NCBI RefSeq assembly: GCF_000520015.2
Contig: NZ_CP007044.2
Coordinates: 4,092,001-4,156,000 of the forward strand
Source of the DNA: Chania multitudinisentens RB-25
GTDB taxonomy: Bacteria; Pseudomonadota; Gammaproteobacteria; Enterobacterales; Enterobacteriaceae
Length of the DNA stretch: 64,000 nt
Direction: 5' to 3'
In this document: positions 51,725-60,033 of the stretch, one piece after another
Layout: each line of letters begins with the position of its first letter
Position numbering within the stretch: the first letter of the stretch is position 1
Notes under the pieces: generated by a model
Told to the model about the DNA's origin: nothing
What the model saw: the letters and a program-made list of their open reading frames with translations, nothing else
The model's database searches: none
Program-made: the position numbers and the translations under genes

Positions 51725-52990
51725 TTAACGCAGTAAGCTCATCACATTCTGAGTTGACTGGTTCGCCTGTGCCAGCACCGAAGTCCCTGCTTGTTGCAGG
51801 ATGTTGGCGCGGCTCATATTGGAGACTTCGGTCGCATAATCCGCATCCTGAATACGCGACTGAGAAGCAGAAAGGTTGTTGACGGTGCTGTTCAGGTTGT
51901 TGATAACCGAATCGAAACGGTTCTGTACCGCACCCAGAGAAGAACGCAGTGAATCCACCTGCGACAGCGCTTTATCTAACGTTGCCAGTGGATCGGCTGT
52001 TTTAGGTTCGGTTGACTGCTGCGCACCTTTGGTGACTTTGCCGGCAGCATCGACAGAGGCTTTAAAGTAAGCATCGTTACCTGCTGCATCTTTACCTTTA
52101 ACAACGTAGCCCGCTTTACCCGCAGCATCGGTATAGCTATGCAATGCATCAGTGCCAGTCAAACCGCTAACGTTAGTCGTCCCTACTTTTACCTGGGCTT
52201 CCTCGGCCAAACCAGCAGGTTTATTGGTGACCACGTTAGCCCCCACGCTTGAATCAAACGTAAATTCACCATCGGCATCAAGACTCCCTTTCACCCACTC
52301 GGCAGCACCTGTCTGGACATAGTAATCGCTGCCCGCCTTATATAACTTTCCATCAACTGAAGTTTTCGCTGGGCTGCCCGTATCTGCCGCAATGGTTGGA
52401 GCCCCCATCTTATCGATGCTCGCCAGGGAGGTAGCCCCTACTTTGCTGATATCAACACCATCGGCCACGCTGAATTTCTCCAGGCCCAGCGTTTGGGCAT
52501 TGATATTTTTCAGATCGATATCAATGGTTTCACCATCATTGGCCCCCACCTGAATCGTCAATTTCTGATCGCCGCTCAATACTTTCACGCCGTTAAAATC
52601 GGTCTGCTGGGAAATACGATTGATTTCATTCAGACGTTGAGAAATCTCATCTTGAATAGACTGTAAATCGCTGGAAGAATTAGAACCGTTTTGCGCTTGC
52701 ACCGTCAAACGACGGATATTCTGCAAGTTGTCATTAACTTCATTCAGCGCCCCTTCGGTGGTTTGCGCCAGAGAGATGCCGTCGTTGGCGTTACGGGAAG
52801 CCTGGCTCAGGCCTTTGATATTTGCAGTGAAACGGTTTGAGATCGCCTGACCTGCGGCGTCATCCTTCGCACTGTTGATACGCAGGCCCGAAGACAGGCG
52901 CTCAATTGCAGTCCCTAACGCAGACTGGGATTTATTCAGGTTATTTTGCGCCATCAGCGACAGACTGTTGGTATTAATGACTTGTGCCAT
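51725..52990 (-). CDS. fliC: Flagellin FliC
   Basis: 421 aa. Conserved N-terminus MAQVINTNSLSLMAQNNLNK with LSSGLRINSAKDDAAGQAI and conserved C-terminus ending QANQSTQNVMSLLR form the D0/D1 domains of the filament core. The middle (about 170-330) is a variable, Ala/Gly/Lys/Thr-rich surface region. It is exported with FliS and polymerises under the FliD cap. A sigma-28 promoter lies about 160 bp upstream, and the long leader contains a palindromic repeat. Only one flagellin gene is seen in the window. Confidence 0.95.
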   Translation of the reverse strand: MAQVINTNSLSLMAQNNLNKSQSALGTAIERLSSGLRINSAKDDAAGQAISNRFTANIKGLSQASRNANDGISLAQTTEGALNEVNDNLQNIRRLTVQAQNGSNSSSDLQSIQDEISQRLNEINRISQQTDFNGVKVLSGDQKLTIQVGANDGETIDIDLKNINAQTLGLEKFSVADGVDISKVGATSLASIDKMGAPTIAADTGSPAKTSVDGKLYKAGSDYYVQTGAAEWVKGSLDADGEFTFDSSVGANVVTNKPAGLAEEAQVKVGTTNVSGLTGTDALHSYTDAAGKAGYVVKGKDAAGNDAYFKASVDAAGKVTKGAQQSTEPKTADPLATLDKALSQVDSLRSSLGAVQNRFDSVINNLNSTVNNLSASQSRIQDADYATEVSNMSRANILQQAGTSVLAQANQSTQNVMSLLR

Positions 52991-53020
52991 AGTATGCTTT
53001 CCTTACAAATCAGTTGCGAT

Positions 53021-53085
53021 ATACCCGTCGCCTTTCAAGTTGCAGCCTTGTTGCCTAATGACAACTTGAGATTCATTGGGTAAAT
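53021..53085. repeat. Palindromic, MITE-like repeat in the fliC leader
   Basis: A symmetrical element: ACCC, 8 nt, TCAAGTTG (53035-53042), a 19-nt centre, CAACTTGA (53062-53069), 8 nt, GGGT. The outer and inner pairs are complementary at equal distances. It resembles the ends of an abundant intergenic palindrome of Serratia and Yersinia that I recall (…CAAGTTGCAG…), with its internal part deleted. It lies between the sigma-28 promoter and the fliC start, within the untranslated leader. Confidence 0.6.
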
Positions 53086-53147
53086 TCTCATTCGCAATTA
53101 AAGGGTTCGGGCTTATTTACCCACGGCGTTAGCCACCGTCCCCTCTG

Positions 53148-53174
53148 ATATCGGCTCCCTCTCGGCAACCTTTA
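53148..53174 (-). promoter_or_regulatory. Sigma-28 promoter of fliC
   Basis: On the minus strand TAAAGGTT, 11 nt, GCCGATAT. It differs from the consensus TAAAGTTT-N11-GCCGATAA at one base in each box, with exact spacing. It faces fliC, about 160 bp upstream. Confidence 0.8.
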
Positions 53175-53255
53175 ACATTTTTTTATTTTTCATCCGTGGC
53201 ACGAATAACGCTATTTTCTCTCCTCTATTACGCCATCTGCTTTTTATTTTTTCCG

Positions 53256-53282
53256 TAAACTTTTCTATTACTGAACCGATAA
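53256..53282 (+). promoter_or_regulatory. Sigma-28 promoter of fliDST
   Basis: TAAACTTT, 11 nt, ACCGATAA. One base differs from consensus in each box, with exact spacing. It lies 42 bp upstream of fliD and is divergent from the fliC promoter. Confidence 0.82.
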
Positions 53283-53323
53283 CGTCAAAAGCAGATTTAT
53301 TATTAACTCTGGGAGCATCACGA

Positions 53324-54736
53324 ATGGCATCGATTAGTTCATTAGGTATCGGCTCCGGGCTAGACCTCAATGGTTTGCTGGAGCAGATGAGCAAAGCAGA
53401 ACAACAGCGTTTGATGCCATACACCACCCAACAAACCAGCTCTAACGCTAAATTGACCGCATACGGTACGTTGAAAGGCGCATTGGAAAAATTTGACAAC
53501 CTCAGTAAAGAGCTGGCCAATGCTGATTTTTTTAATAACACCACTGCCAGCCAGCATAGCCAATTCAACATCACAACCAATACCCGATCGGTAGCGGGTA
53601 GCTATAGCATTGATGTACGCCAATTAGCCCAATCCCCCATTCTGACCTCAACGGCCACTATCGCCGCTCAAACCGCTAAATTAGGTAGCGACGGAGCAAT
53701 TAATCGATCAATTTCTATCACCGCGGGCGTTCCCCCCAAAGAAGTTAAAATCTCACTTCATGATGAACAAACTTCGCTGGTAGAAATGCGTGATGCCATA
53801 AATCGCGCCAACGCCGGGGTTAACGCCACCATTATGCGCGTGGGGGATAACGCCTACGCATTAGCGCTCAATTCATCTACTTCCGGCGAAAATAGCCAGA
53901 TCGCTATCCAGGTGAACAACGACGATAAGTTGGGTGAGCTATTCAATTATGATCCAGCCAAAGGCGCTGCTAACCCGATGTTTGCATCCAGCAAGGGGCA
54001 AGATGCGAAAATCCAGATCAATGGCATCGAAATTACCCGCAGTACCAACTCAATCACCGATGCCTTGCAAGGGGTCACGATCAATCTGATATCCACGACT
54101 AAGCCATCAGAGCCACAAAACCTGATTATCAACACTGATAAACAGGGTTCCGCAGATAAAATCAAGCAATGGGTGGATAGCTATAACTCACTGTTAGATA
54201 TTTCCAATTCTTTGACCAAATATACCCCGGTCAAAAGTGGTGAAAGTCAAAATAGCAAAAATGGTGCTTTGCTCGGTGATTACACGCTGCGCGGCCTTCA
54301 GTCGTCAATTAAAAGTATTCTCAGCACCGCTCAGGATAACCCTGAACTGAAAGGCTTAGGTAATCTCGGCATCTCCACAAACAGCAAAACAGGAAAATTA
54401 GAAATCAATAACGAAAAATTAAAAAAAGCAATTGATGAAAAACCGCAGCAAATAACAAACTTTTTTGTTGGCAACGGTAAAAACACCGGTATGGCAACCG
54501 AAATCCATAATGAAATACAGGAATACATTAAAGCGGAAGGGATCCTTGAAAAGACAACCAAAAGTATCGATAAGGATCTTGAACGTCTGACTACCCAGAT
54601 CGCCCGCGTGTCTGAAAGTATTCAAAACACTATTGATCGTTATAAACAGCAATTTGTGCAACTGGATAACATGATGTCAAAACTGAACGGCACCAGTGCT
54701 TATTTAACCCAACAGTTTTCATCTAAAAAACCCTAA
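53324..54736 (+). CDS. fliD: Flagellar filament cap protein FliD
   Basis: 470 aa, in the usual range. N-terminal MASISSLGIGSGLDLNGLLEQM is the HAP2 start (needed for export and coil formation). Central domains D2-D3 cover about 75-320. The C-terminus has coiled-coil (KSIDKDLERLTTQIARVSESI) and ends AYLTQQFSSKKP. FliD forms the cap that folds flagellin into the growing filament and can serve as an adhesin. It leads the fliDST unit, divergent from fliC. Confidence 0.94.
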   Translation: MASISSLGIGSGLDLNGLLEQMSKAEQQRLMPYTTQQTSSNAKLTAYGTLKGALEKFDNLSKELANADFFNNTTASQHSQFNITTNTRSVAGSYSIDVRQLAQSPILTSTATIAAQTAKLGSDGAINRSISITAGVPPKEVKISLHDEQTSLVEMRDAINRANAGVNATIMRVGDNAYALALNSSTSGENSQIAIQVNNDDKLGELFNYDPAKGAANPMFASSKGQDAKIQINGIEITRSTNSITDALQGVTINLISTTKPSEPQNLIINTDKQGSADKIKQWVDSYNSLLDISNSLTKYTPVKSGESQNSKNGALLGDYTLRGLQSSIKSILSTAQDNPELKGLGNLGISTNSKTGKLEINNEKLKKAIDEKPQQITNFFVGNGKNTGMATEIHNEIQEYIKAEGILEKTTKSIDKDLERLTTQIARVSESIQNTIDRYKQQFVQLDNMMSKLNGTSAYLTQQFSSKKP

Positions 54737-54756
54737 CTTTTAAGCCGGGAACAACC

Positions 54757-55167
54757 ATGTATAACCATAATAGAACTCAAGTTTACACCCAAATCAGTAT
54801 TGAAAGTGGCGTCATGGGGGCCAGCCCGCACCAGTTAATCACCCTGCTATTTGATGGAGCTCTCAACGCTCTGCTGCGTGCGCGAATACTGATGAACCAG
54901 GGGAACATCGCAGGCAAAGGCGAGGCCATTTCAAAAGCGATCAATATTATTGATAATGGCCTGAAGAATGGGCTCAATCATGCACAAGGGGGTGAAATAG
55001 CCGATAACCTGGCAGCACTCTATGACTATATGAAACGCCGCCTGATGCAGGGTAATCTGCATAACGATATGGCAGCCATTGATGAAGTGATCAAATTGCT
55101 GGAGAGTATTGCTGACGCCTGGCGCCAGATTGGCCAAACCTATCAACCCTCTAAGGAGGTAGTGTAA
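54757..55167 (+). CDS. fliS: Flagellin export chaperone FliS
   Basis: 136 aa. MYNHNRTQVYTQISIES and ASPHQLITLLFDGALNALLRA match FliS, a four-helix bundle that binds flagellin's C-terminus before export. It starts 20 bp after fliD and overlaps fliT at TAATG. Confidence 0.94.
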   Translation: MYNHNRTQVYTQISIESGVMGASPHQLITLLFDGALNALLRARILMNQGNIAGKGEAISKAINIIDNGLKNGLNHAQGGEIADNLAALYDYMKRRLMQGNLHNDMAAIDEVIKLLESIADAWRQIGQTYQPSKEVV

Positions 55168-55517
55168 TGAAACCACCGCTGTTAGCTACCTATCAACAAA
55201 TTTACAATCTGAGTAACCAAATGATTATGCTGGCGCAATCCAGGCAATGGGATGCTTTGGTTGAGCTGGAAATAACCTACATTAAAGCGGTGGAGAAAAC
55301 GGCCGGTTCTATAGGAATTGCCGGTTCATCAATGACATTACAGAAGATTCAGCGTAATAAACTCCAGCAAATTATCAATAACGAAACAGAACTGAAGCGA
55401 TTATTACAATTACGCCTGGATGAATTGAAATCATTAATTACCCAATCCTCTCAACAAAAAGAAGTTAATAATGCTTATGGTCAGACAACATTATTACATC
55501 AGCCGCAGCTGAGATAA
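55167..55517 (+). CDS. fliT: Flagellar chaperone FliT
   Basis: 116 aa. A small helical protein with YQQIYNLSNQMIMLA near the start and LLQLRLDELKSLI in the later half, typical of FliT (FliD chaperone and inhibitor of FlhDC). Sequence divergence is normal for the family. The start overlaps fliS by one base (TAATG). Confidence 0.87.
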   Translation: MKPPLLATYQQIYNLSNQMIMLAQSRQWDALVELEITYIKAVEKTAGSIGIAGSSMTLQKIQRNKLQQIINNETELKRLLQLRLDELKSLITQSSQQKEVNNAYGQTTLLHQPQLR

Positions 55518-55785
55518 AAAATTTAAATTTACCGACAAAATCAAATAGCAATGCAGAAGCATACCCGCATTATCGTTCATCTTTTAAAACTGACAGAGGC
55601 TAATCAATGCGTTGAACAGACTGGCGAGTTACCCATGTGTAAAGACCGTAAGTGTTTGTTTTTTTTGTTCATTGCCCCTAACATACTTTCTATGTATGGA
55701 AAAAAGTAAATTTATTTATAAAATTAATGAATAACAAGATAAATCTCAAAAGTGAAAAAAATTAAATCTATTTCAGATCATGGTA

Positions 55786-55813
55786 TTGACAATCATGCCG
55801 ATTAAAATAATCA
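55786..55813 (+). promoter_or_regulatory. Candidate sigma-70 promoter for a small ORF
   Basis: A perfect -35 TTGACA (55786-55791), 16 bp, then TAATCA (55808-55813). Transcription would start about 30 bp before the ATG at 55851. Confidence 0.4.
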
Positions 55814-55850
55814 TTAGATTTATTTACCAATCTCATGGAAGAATAAGAAA

Positions 55851-56000
55851 ATGGAGTTTTTAGTGATGTCCCTAATGGCTTTATGTATCTTTTCCTTTAA
55901 AAAGCATTCAAACATCGTTGATGCAAAAAGAATTGGTACTTCACGCCGGAGGCACAAATACCGTCGGCGTTCAAAAGGCAAGCTATCTTTAATATATTAG
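55851..56000 (+). CDS. Hypothetical 49-aa protein, hydrophobic then highly basic
   Basis: The frame encodes MEFLVMSLMALCIFSF (one short hydrophobic helix), then a very basic tail containing RIGTSRRRHKYRRRSKGK, ending LSLIY and TAG. A -35/-10 pair lies upstream. GGAAG is about 10-14 bases before the ATG, and a second in-frame ATG is codon 6. No family is recognised. It could be a small membrane or nucleic-acid-binding peptide, or chance in A/T-rich DNA. Its location between two flagellar units is unusual. Confidence 0.3.
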   Translation: MEFLVMSLMALCIFSFKKHSNIVDAKRIGTSRRRHKYRRRSKGKLSLIY

Positions 56001-56094
56001 TCAGCATACGGATGATCGGTGGTATGTAGATACGGTCTTTATAAATAAAGATAACTCTCTTCATCCCGAATACTCCATCTGAACATTCAGGTAT

Positions 56095-56409
56095 TCACAC
56101 CGCCATATTCATCACCTCCTGATAAGCCGCAACCAGCTTATTACGCACCTGCACGCCTAACTGCAATGAAATCGACGATTTTTGCAAATCGACCATCACA
56201 TCGTTGAGGTTGATACCTGCTACATTCAAGGCAAAATCCTGCGCCTGTTTGCGGGCAGCCTGTTGAGCATGGCTGATTTTATTGACAGCCACCTGTAATT
56301 CGCTGGCAAAGCTTGCGCCCTGCGCTGGATTAGCTTGCCCCAGGCTGCCCGCCTGTAGCGCCGTGGCCTGCAATTGCTGCAAAACCCCTTCGATGCTTTG
56401 AATTGCCAT
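56095..56409 (-). CDS. fliE: Flagellar basal-body protein FliE
   Basis: 104 aa from the ATG at 56409 (MAIQSIEGVLQQLQ), identical in length to E. coli FliE; a frame to 56466 adds 19 residues without support. The C-terminus LNDVMVDLQKSSISLQLGVQVRNKLVAAYQEVM is the conserved rod-joining part. It links the MS ring to the rod. It is transcribed divergently from fliF, as in E. coli. Confidence 0.93.
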   Translation of the reverse strand: MAIQSIEGVLQQLQATALQAGSLGQANPAQGASFASELQVAVNKISHAQQAARKQAQDFALNVAGINLNDVMVDLQKSSISLQLGVQVRNKLVAAYQEVMNMAV

Positions 56410-56694
56410 GCTGACCTCGATACGGTGTTTCCGGCGTGCGTGATTTACCGGTATTTCTCTACTCAAGCTCCCAGCCTAACACAGCATTTCACGGCCAAAG
56501 CGGCCAATTACCTGTAAAAAACCCGGTTTATTGAGCCATCAAAATTGACCTTAAAAGCCAATAATGGCCTATCTAGCCATGAAAGCACCTGTGAATACCT
56601 GAATCAGGGGGCCTGCTTTGCCAGCCTACAACGCCAACTTGACGAAAAAACTGCCGGGCGCTGTCTCGTCATGGATTGTGGGGCATACCCCAGC
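56410..56694. promoter_or_regulatory. fliE-fliF divergent control region
   Basis: 285 bp, no gene. Class II promoters for fliE and for fliFGHIJK should lie here, activated by FlhDC. FlhDC boxes are too degenerate to place by eye. An ORF extension of fliF through this region is not credible. Confidence 0.5.
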
Positions 56695-58371
56695 ATGAAT
56701 GCCTCAACAGCCACAGGGGAAAATCACGCTAACGGCCTTCAGGCTCAGTGGAACCGCCTGCGCGCCAGCCGCAAAATCCCACTGCTGATTGCCACATCCG
56801 CTGCTATCGCCATCGTGGTCGCCTTGCTGCTGTGGGCAAAAAGCCCAGATTACCGTGTGCTGTACAGTAACCTTAACGATCGCGATGGCGGCGCTATCGT
56901 CACGCAGTTAACCCAGATGAATATTCCCTATCGCTTCACCGAAAACGGTTCTGCGCTGATGATCCCGGCGGAAAATGTGCATGAAACCCGCCTGCGCCTG
57001 GCACAGCAAGGGCTACCGAAAGGCGGAGCCATAGGTTTCGAATTACTCGACCAAGAAAAGTTTGGTATCAGCCAGTTCAGTGAACAGATCAACTACCAGC
57101 GGGCGCTGGAAGGCGAACTGTCACGCACTATCGAATCTCTGGGGCCAGTGCAACGTGCCCGCGTGCATCTGGCGCTGCCAAAACCGTCGCTGTTCGTCCG
57201 TGAACAACAGGCTCCTTCCGCTTCCGTTACCTTGACCTTGCAAGCTGGCCGCGTTCTGGATGATGGCCAGATCAATGCCATCGTTTATATGGTTGCCAGC
57301 AGCGTCGCGGGTTTGCCCCCTGGCAATGTTACCGTCGTCGATCAGGCTGGCCGCCTGTTAACCCAGTCCGATGGCACTGGCCGCGATCTCAACGCCGCTC
57401 AGTTGAAATATGCCGACGAGGTAGAAAACCGCTACCAGCAACGTATTGAAACCATTTTGGCTCCGCTTGTCGGCAGTGCTAATGTGCGCGCCCAGGTTAC
57501 CGCCCAGATTGACTTTGCCACCCGCGAACAAACTGATGAACAATATCAACCGAATCAGGCTCCCGAACAATCGGCGGTACGCTCAAGGCAGTCCAGCCAG
57601 AGTGAACAGATCGGCGGGCAGCCAATCGGCGGGCAGCCAATCGGCGGTGTGCCGGGGGCTCTTTCTAATCAGCCAAGCGCACCGGTCAGCGCGCCAATAG
57701 AAACTCCCAAACCGAATAATGCCAATGCCGCCACACCGCCCACGGCACGAGCGGCAAACACCAACAACAGCACGCCGCAAAATACCCGCCGTGATGACAC
57801 TACCAACTATGAAGTCGATCGCACCATCCGTCATACCCAGCAAAAAGCGGGAGCCGTTGAGCGCCTGTCCGTCGCCGTGGTCGTCAATACCTTGGGAACC
57901 GACCAAGAGGGCAAACCGCTGTTGATGAACAAAGAACAGTTGGCGCAGTTGGAGTCGCTGGTACGTGAAGCCATGGGCTACTCCAAAACCCGCGGCGATA
58001 CCTTGAATGTGGTGAACGCCCCATTCAGCGATATCGCACCGCCCGAGGGTGAATTACCGTTCTGGCAATCAGCGGCAGTGATCCAGCAACTGTTCAATGC
58101 AGGCCGTTATCTGCTGGTCTTGCTGGTGGCCTGGCTGCTGTGGCGCAAACTGGTACGCCCGCACTGGCAAAATCGGCTGGTCACACCGAAAACCTCTCAT
58201 CCCCATAGCAACCACCAGCTAGATGCCAATACGGAAGAGTTGGCACAGCGTAAAAAATCGCAACAACGGGTGAATGCCGAAGTTCGCAGCCAGCAAATGC
58301 GCGATCTGGCCGATAAAGACTCGCGCGTGGTCGCGCTGGTGATCCGCCAATGGATGAGTAACGAATCATGA
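56695..58371 (+). CDS. fliF: Flagellar MS-ring protein FliF
   Basis: 558 aa from the ATG at 56695 (MNASTATGENHANGL), as in E. coli; the longer frame to 56545 runs through the promoter. Membrane helices lie at about 28-48 and near 460-480, with the ring-building domains between and the FliG-binding cytoplasmic tail ending ALVIRQWMSNES. The periplasmic linker has a near-perfect 15-bp tandem repeat (GGQPI twice, then GGVPG). It is first in the fliFGHIJK operon. Confidence 0.94.
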   Translation: MNASTATGENHANGLQAQWNRLRASRKIPLLIATSAAIAIVVALLLWAKSPDYRVLYSNLNDRDGGAIVTQLTQMNIPYRFTENGSALMIPAENVHETRLRLAQQGLPKGGAIGFELLDQEKFGISQFSEQINYQRALEGELSRTIESLGPVQRARVHLALPKPSLFVREQQAPSASVTLTLQAGRVLDDGQINAIVYMVASSVAGLPPGNVTVVDQAGRLLTQSDGTGRDLNAAQLKYADEVENRYQQRIETILAPLVGSANVRAQVTAQIDFATREQTDEQYQPNQAPEQSAVRSRQSSQSEQIGGQPIGGQPIGGVPGALSNQPSAPVSAPIETPKPNNANAATPPTARAANTNNSTPQNTRRDDTTNYEVDRTIRHTQQKAGAVERLSVAVVVNTLGTDQEGKPLLMNKEQLAQLESLVREAMGYSKTRGDTLNVVNAPFSDIAPPEGELPFWQSAAVIQQLFNAGRYLLVLLVAWLLWRKLVRPHWQNRLVTPKTSHPHSNHQLDANTEELAQRKKSQQRVNAEVRSQQMRDLADKDSRVVALVIRQWMSNES

Positions 58372-59360
58372 GCCTGAGCGGGACTGAAAAGAGCGCCATC
58401 CTGCTGATGACGCTGGGGGAAGATCACGCCGCCGAGGTGTTTAAACACCTCTCCTCCCGTGAGGTGCAACAGTTGAGTGGCACGATGGCCAGCATGCGCC
58501 AGGTATCACAAAAACAGCTGAGTGAAATTCTCATTGAGTTTGAAGATGATGCCGAACAGTTTGCTGCCCTGAGCGTCAATACCGGCGACTATCTGCGGTC
58601 AGTCTTGGTTAAAGCCCTGGGGGAAGAACGTGCCGCCAGTTTGCTGGAGGATATTCTCGAATCACGTGAAACCACCAGCGGGATGGAAACCCTCAACTTT
58701 ATGGAACCGCAGAGTGCAGCGGATATGATCCGCGACGAACATCCGCAGATCATCGCCACCATTCTGGTACATCTGAAACGCGGCCAGGCGGCGGATATCC
58801 TCGAATTATTCGAAGAACGCCTGCGCAACGACGTGATGTTGCGTATCGCCACCTTTGGCGGCGTGCAACCGGCTGCGCTGGCAGAATTAACCGAAGTGCT
58901 GAATAACCGGCTGGATGGTCAAAACCTTAAGCGCAGCAAAATGGGCGGTATCCGTACCGCCGCCGAAATTATCAACCTGATGAAAACCCAGCAGGAGGAA
59001 GCCGTTATTGGCGCTATGCGTGAGTACGACGGCGAATTGGCACAAAAAATCATCGATGAGATGTTCCTGTTCGAAAACCTGGTGGAAGTGGACGATCGCA
59101 GCATCCAGCGCCTGTTGCAGGAAGTGGAAAGCGAGTCGCTGCTGGTTGCCTTGAAAGGAGCCGAACCCGCACTGCGCGAGAAATTCCTCAAAAACATGTC
59201 GCAACGTGCAGCCGATATTCTGCGCGACGACTTGGCCAACCGAGGCCCGGTGCGCATGTCACAAGTGGAGAACGAACAGAAAGCCATTCTGCTTATTGTT
59301 CGCCGCTTAGCGGAAACGGGCGAAATGATCGTCGGCGGCAGCGAGGATACCTATGTCTGA
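58368..59360 (+). CDS. fliG: Flagellar motor switch protein FliG
   Basis: 330 aa. MSLSGTEKSAILLMTLGEDHAAEVFKHL start, EHPQIIATILVHL middle domain, and C-terminal charged torque helix DDRSIQRLLQEVESESLLVAL. It joins the MS ring to the C ring and contacts the stator. It overlaps fliF by 4 bp (ATGA) and fliH by 8 bp. Confidence 0.95.
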   Translation: MSLSGTEKSAILLMTLGEDHAAEVFKHLSSREVQQLSGTMASMRQVSQKQLSEILIEFEDDAEQFAALSVNTGDYLRSVLVKALGEERAASLLEDILESRETTSGMETLNFMEPQSAADMIRDEHPQIIATILVHLKRGQAADILELFEERLRNDVMLRIATFGGVQPAALAELTEVLNNRLDGQNLKRSKMGGIRTAAEIINLMKTQQEEAVIGAMREYDGELAQKIIDEMFLFENLVEVDDRSIQRLLQEVESESLLVALKGAEPALREKFLKNMSQRAADILRDDLANRGPVRMSQVENEQKAILLIVRRLAETGEMIVGGSEDTYV

Positions 59361-60033
59361 ACGCCTCAACACCCTCCCCTGGCAACCCTGGTCACCAACA
59401 GATCTGGCCTCTCCCACGCCGCAGTTGGCAACAGAGTTACCCGCCACGGTGCCTGTAGCGCAGGATGACGCTGACAGCCGGCAACAACAATTTGACGTGC
59501 TGCGCCAGCAGGCGCAGCAGCAGGGTTACGCCGAAGGCCAACAGCAAGGTTATGCCAGTGGTTTCCAGGCCGGATTGGAAGAAGGCCAACAGCAGGGCAT
59601 GTTGGCTGGCCAGCAGCAGCAGGCGTTGACTGAGCATTGGAAACAGCTAGTCAGCGAGTTCCAGCATACGCTGGACGCCCTCGACAGCGTGATTACCTCA
59701 CGCCTGATGCAACTGGCCTTGACCGCCGCCAAGCAGGTGATTGGCCAACCGCCAATCTGTGACGGCACCGCCCTGCTTGGCCAGATCCAGCAGTTGATCC
59801 AACAGGAACCGATGTTCAGCGGCAAGCCTCAGTTGCGCGTGCATCCACAGGATTACGAGCAAGTGGAACAGCAGTTAGGGAGCACACTCACTCTGCACGG
59901 CTGGCGGTTACTGGCTGATGGTCAACTGCACCCTGGCGGCTGCAAAGTCAGCGCAGAAGAAGGCGATCTGGACGCCAGCCTGGCAACGCGTTGGCATGAA
60001 CTGTGCCGCCTGGCAGCACCGGGAGAACTCTGA
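59353..60033 (+). CDS. fliH: Flagellar assembly ATPase regulator FliH
   Basis: 226 aa. A Gln-rich, repetitive stretch (QQQGYAEGQQQGYASGFQAG, about 55-74) contains the GxxxG repeats typical of FliH. The C-terminal domain binds FliI (QVEQQLGSTLTLHGW, GGCKVSAEEGDLDAS). It holds FliI at the export gate. It overlaps fliG by 8 bp and fliI at TGATG. Confidence 0.93.
   Translation: MSERLNTLPWQPWSPTDLASPTPQLATELPATVPVAQDDADSRQQQFDVLRQQAQQQGYAEGQQQGYASGFQAGLEEGQQQGMLAGQQQQALTEHWKQLVSEFQHTLDALDSVITSRLMQLALTAAKQVIGQPPICDGTALLGQIQQLIQQEPMFSGKPQLRVHPQDYEQVEQQLGSTLTLHGWRLLADGQLHPGGCKVSAEEGDLDASLATRWHELCRLAAPGEL

Larger units (their letters stand above)
55518..56094. other. 577-bp A/T-rich region between fliT and fliE
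   Basis: It separates the fliDST end from the fliE end, which face each other. It contains the candidate promoter 55786-55813 and a 49-codon ORF (55851-56000). A weak TCTTTAT/ATAAAGA palindrome lies at 56036-56051. No known flagellar gene fits. Confidence 0.5.

Noticed and set aside
53113..53580. 155-codon minus-strand ORF overlapping the start of fliD
   Set aside because: It is antisense to fliD and to both sigma-28 promoters, and has low-complexity hydrophobic content typical of a shadow frame.
56545..56694. 50-codon N-terminal extension of fliF
   Set aside because: It would cross the fliE-fliF promoter region, and the protein from the ATG at 56695 matches E. coli FliF at its first residues.
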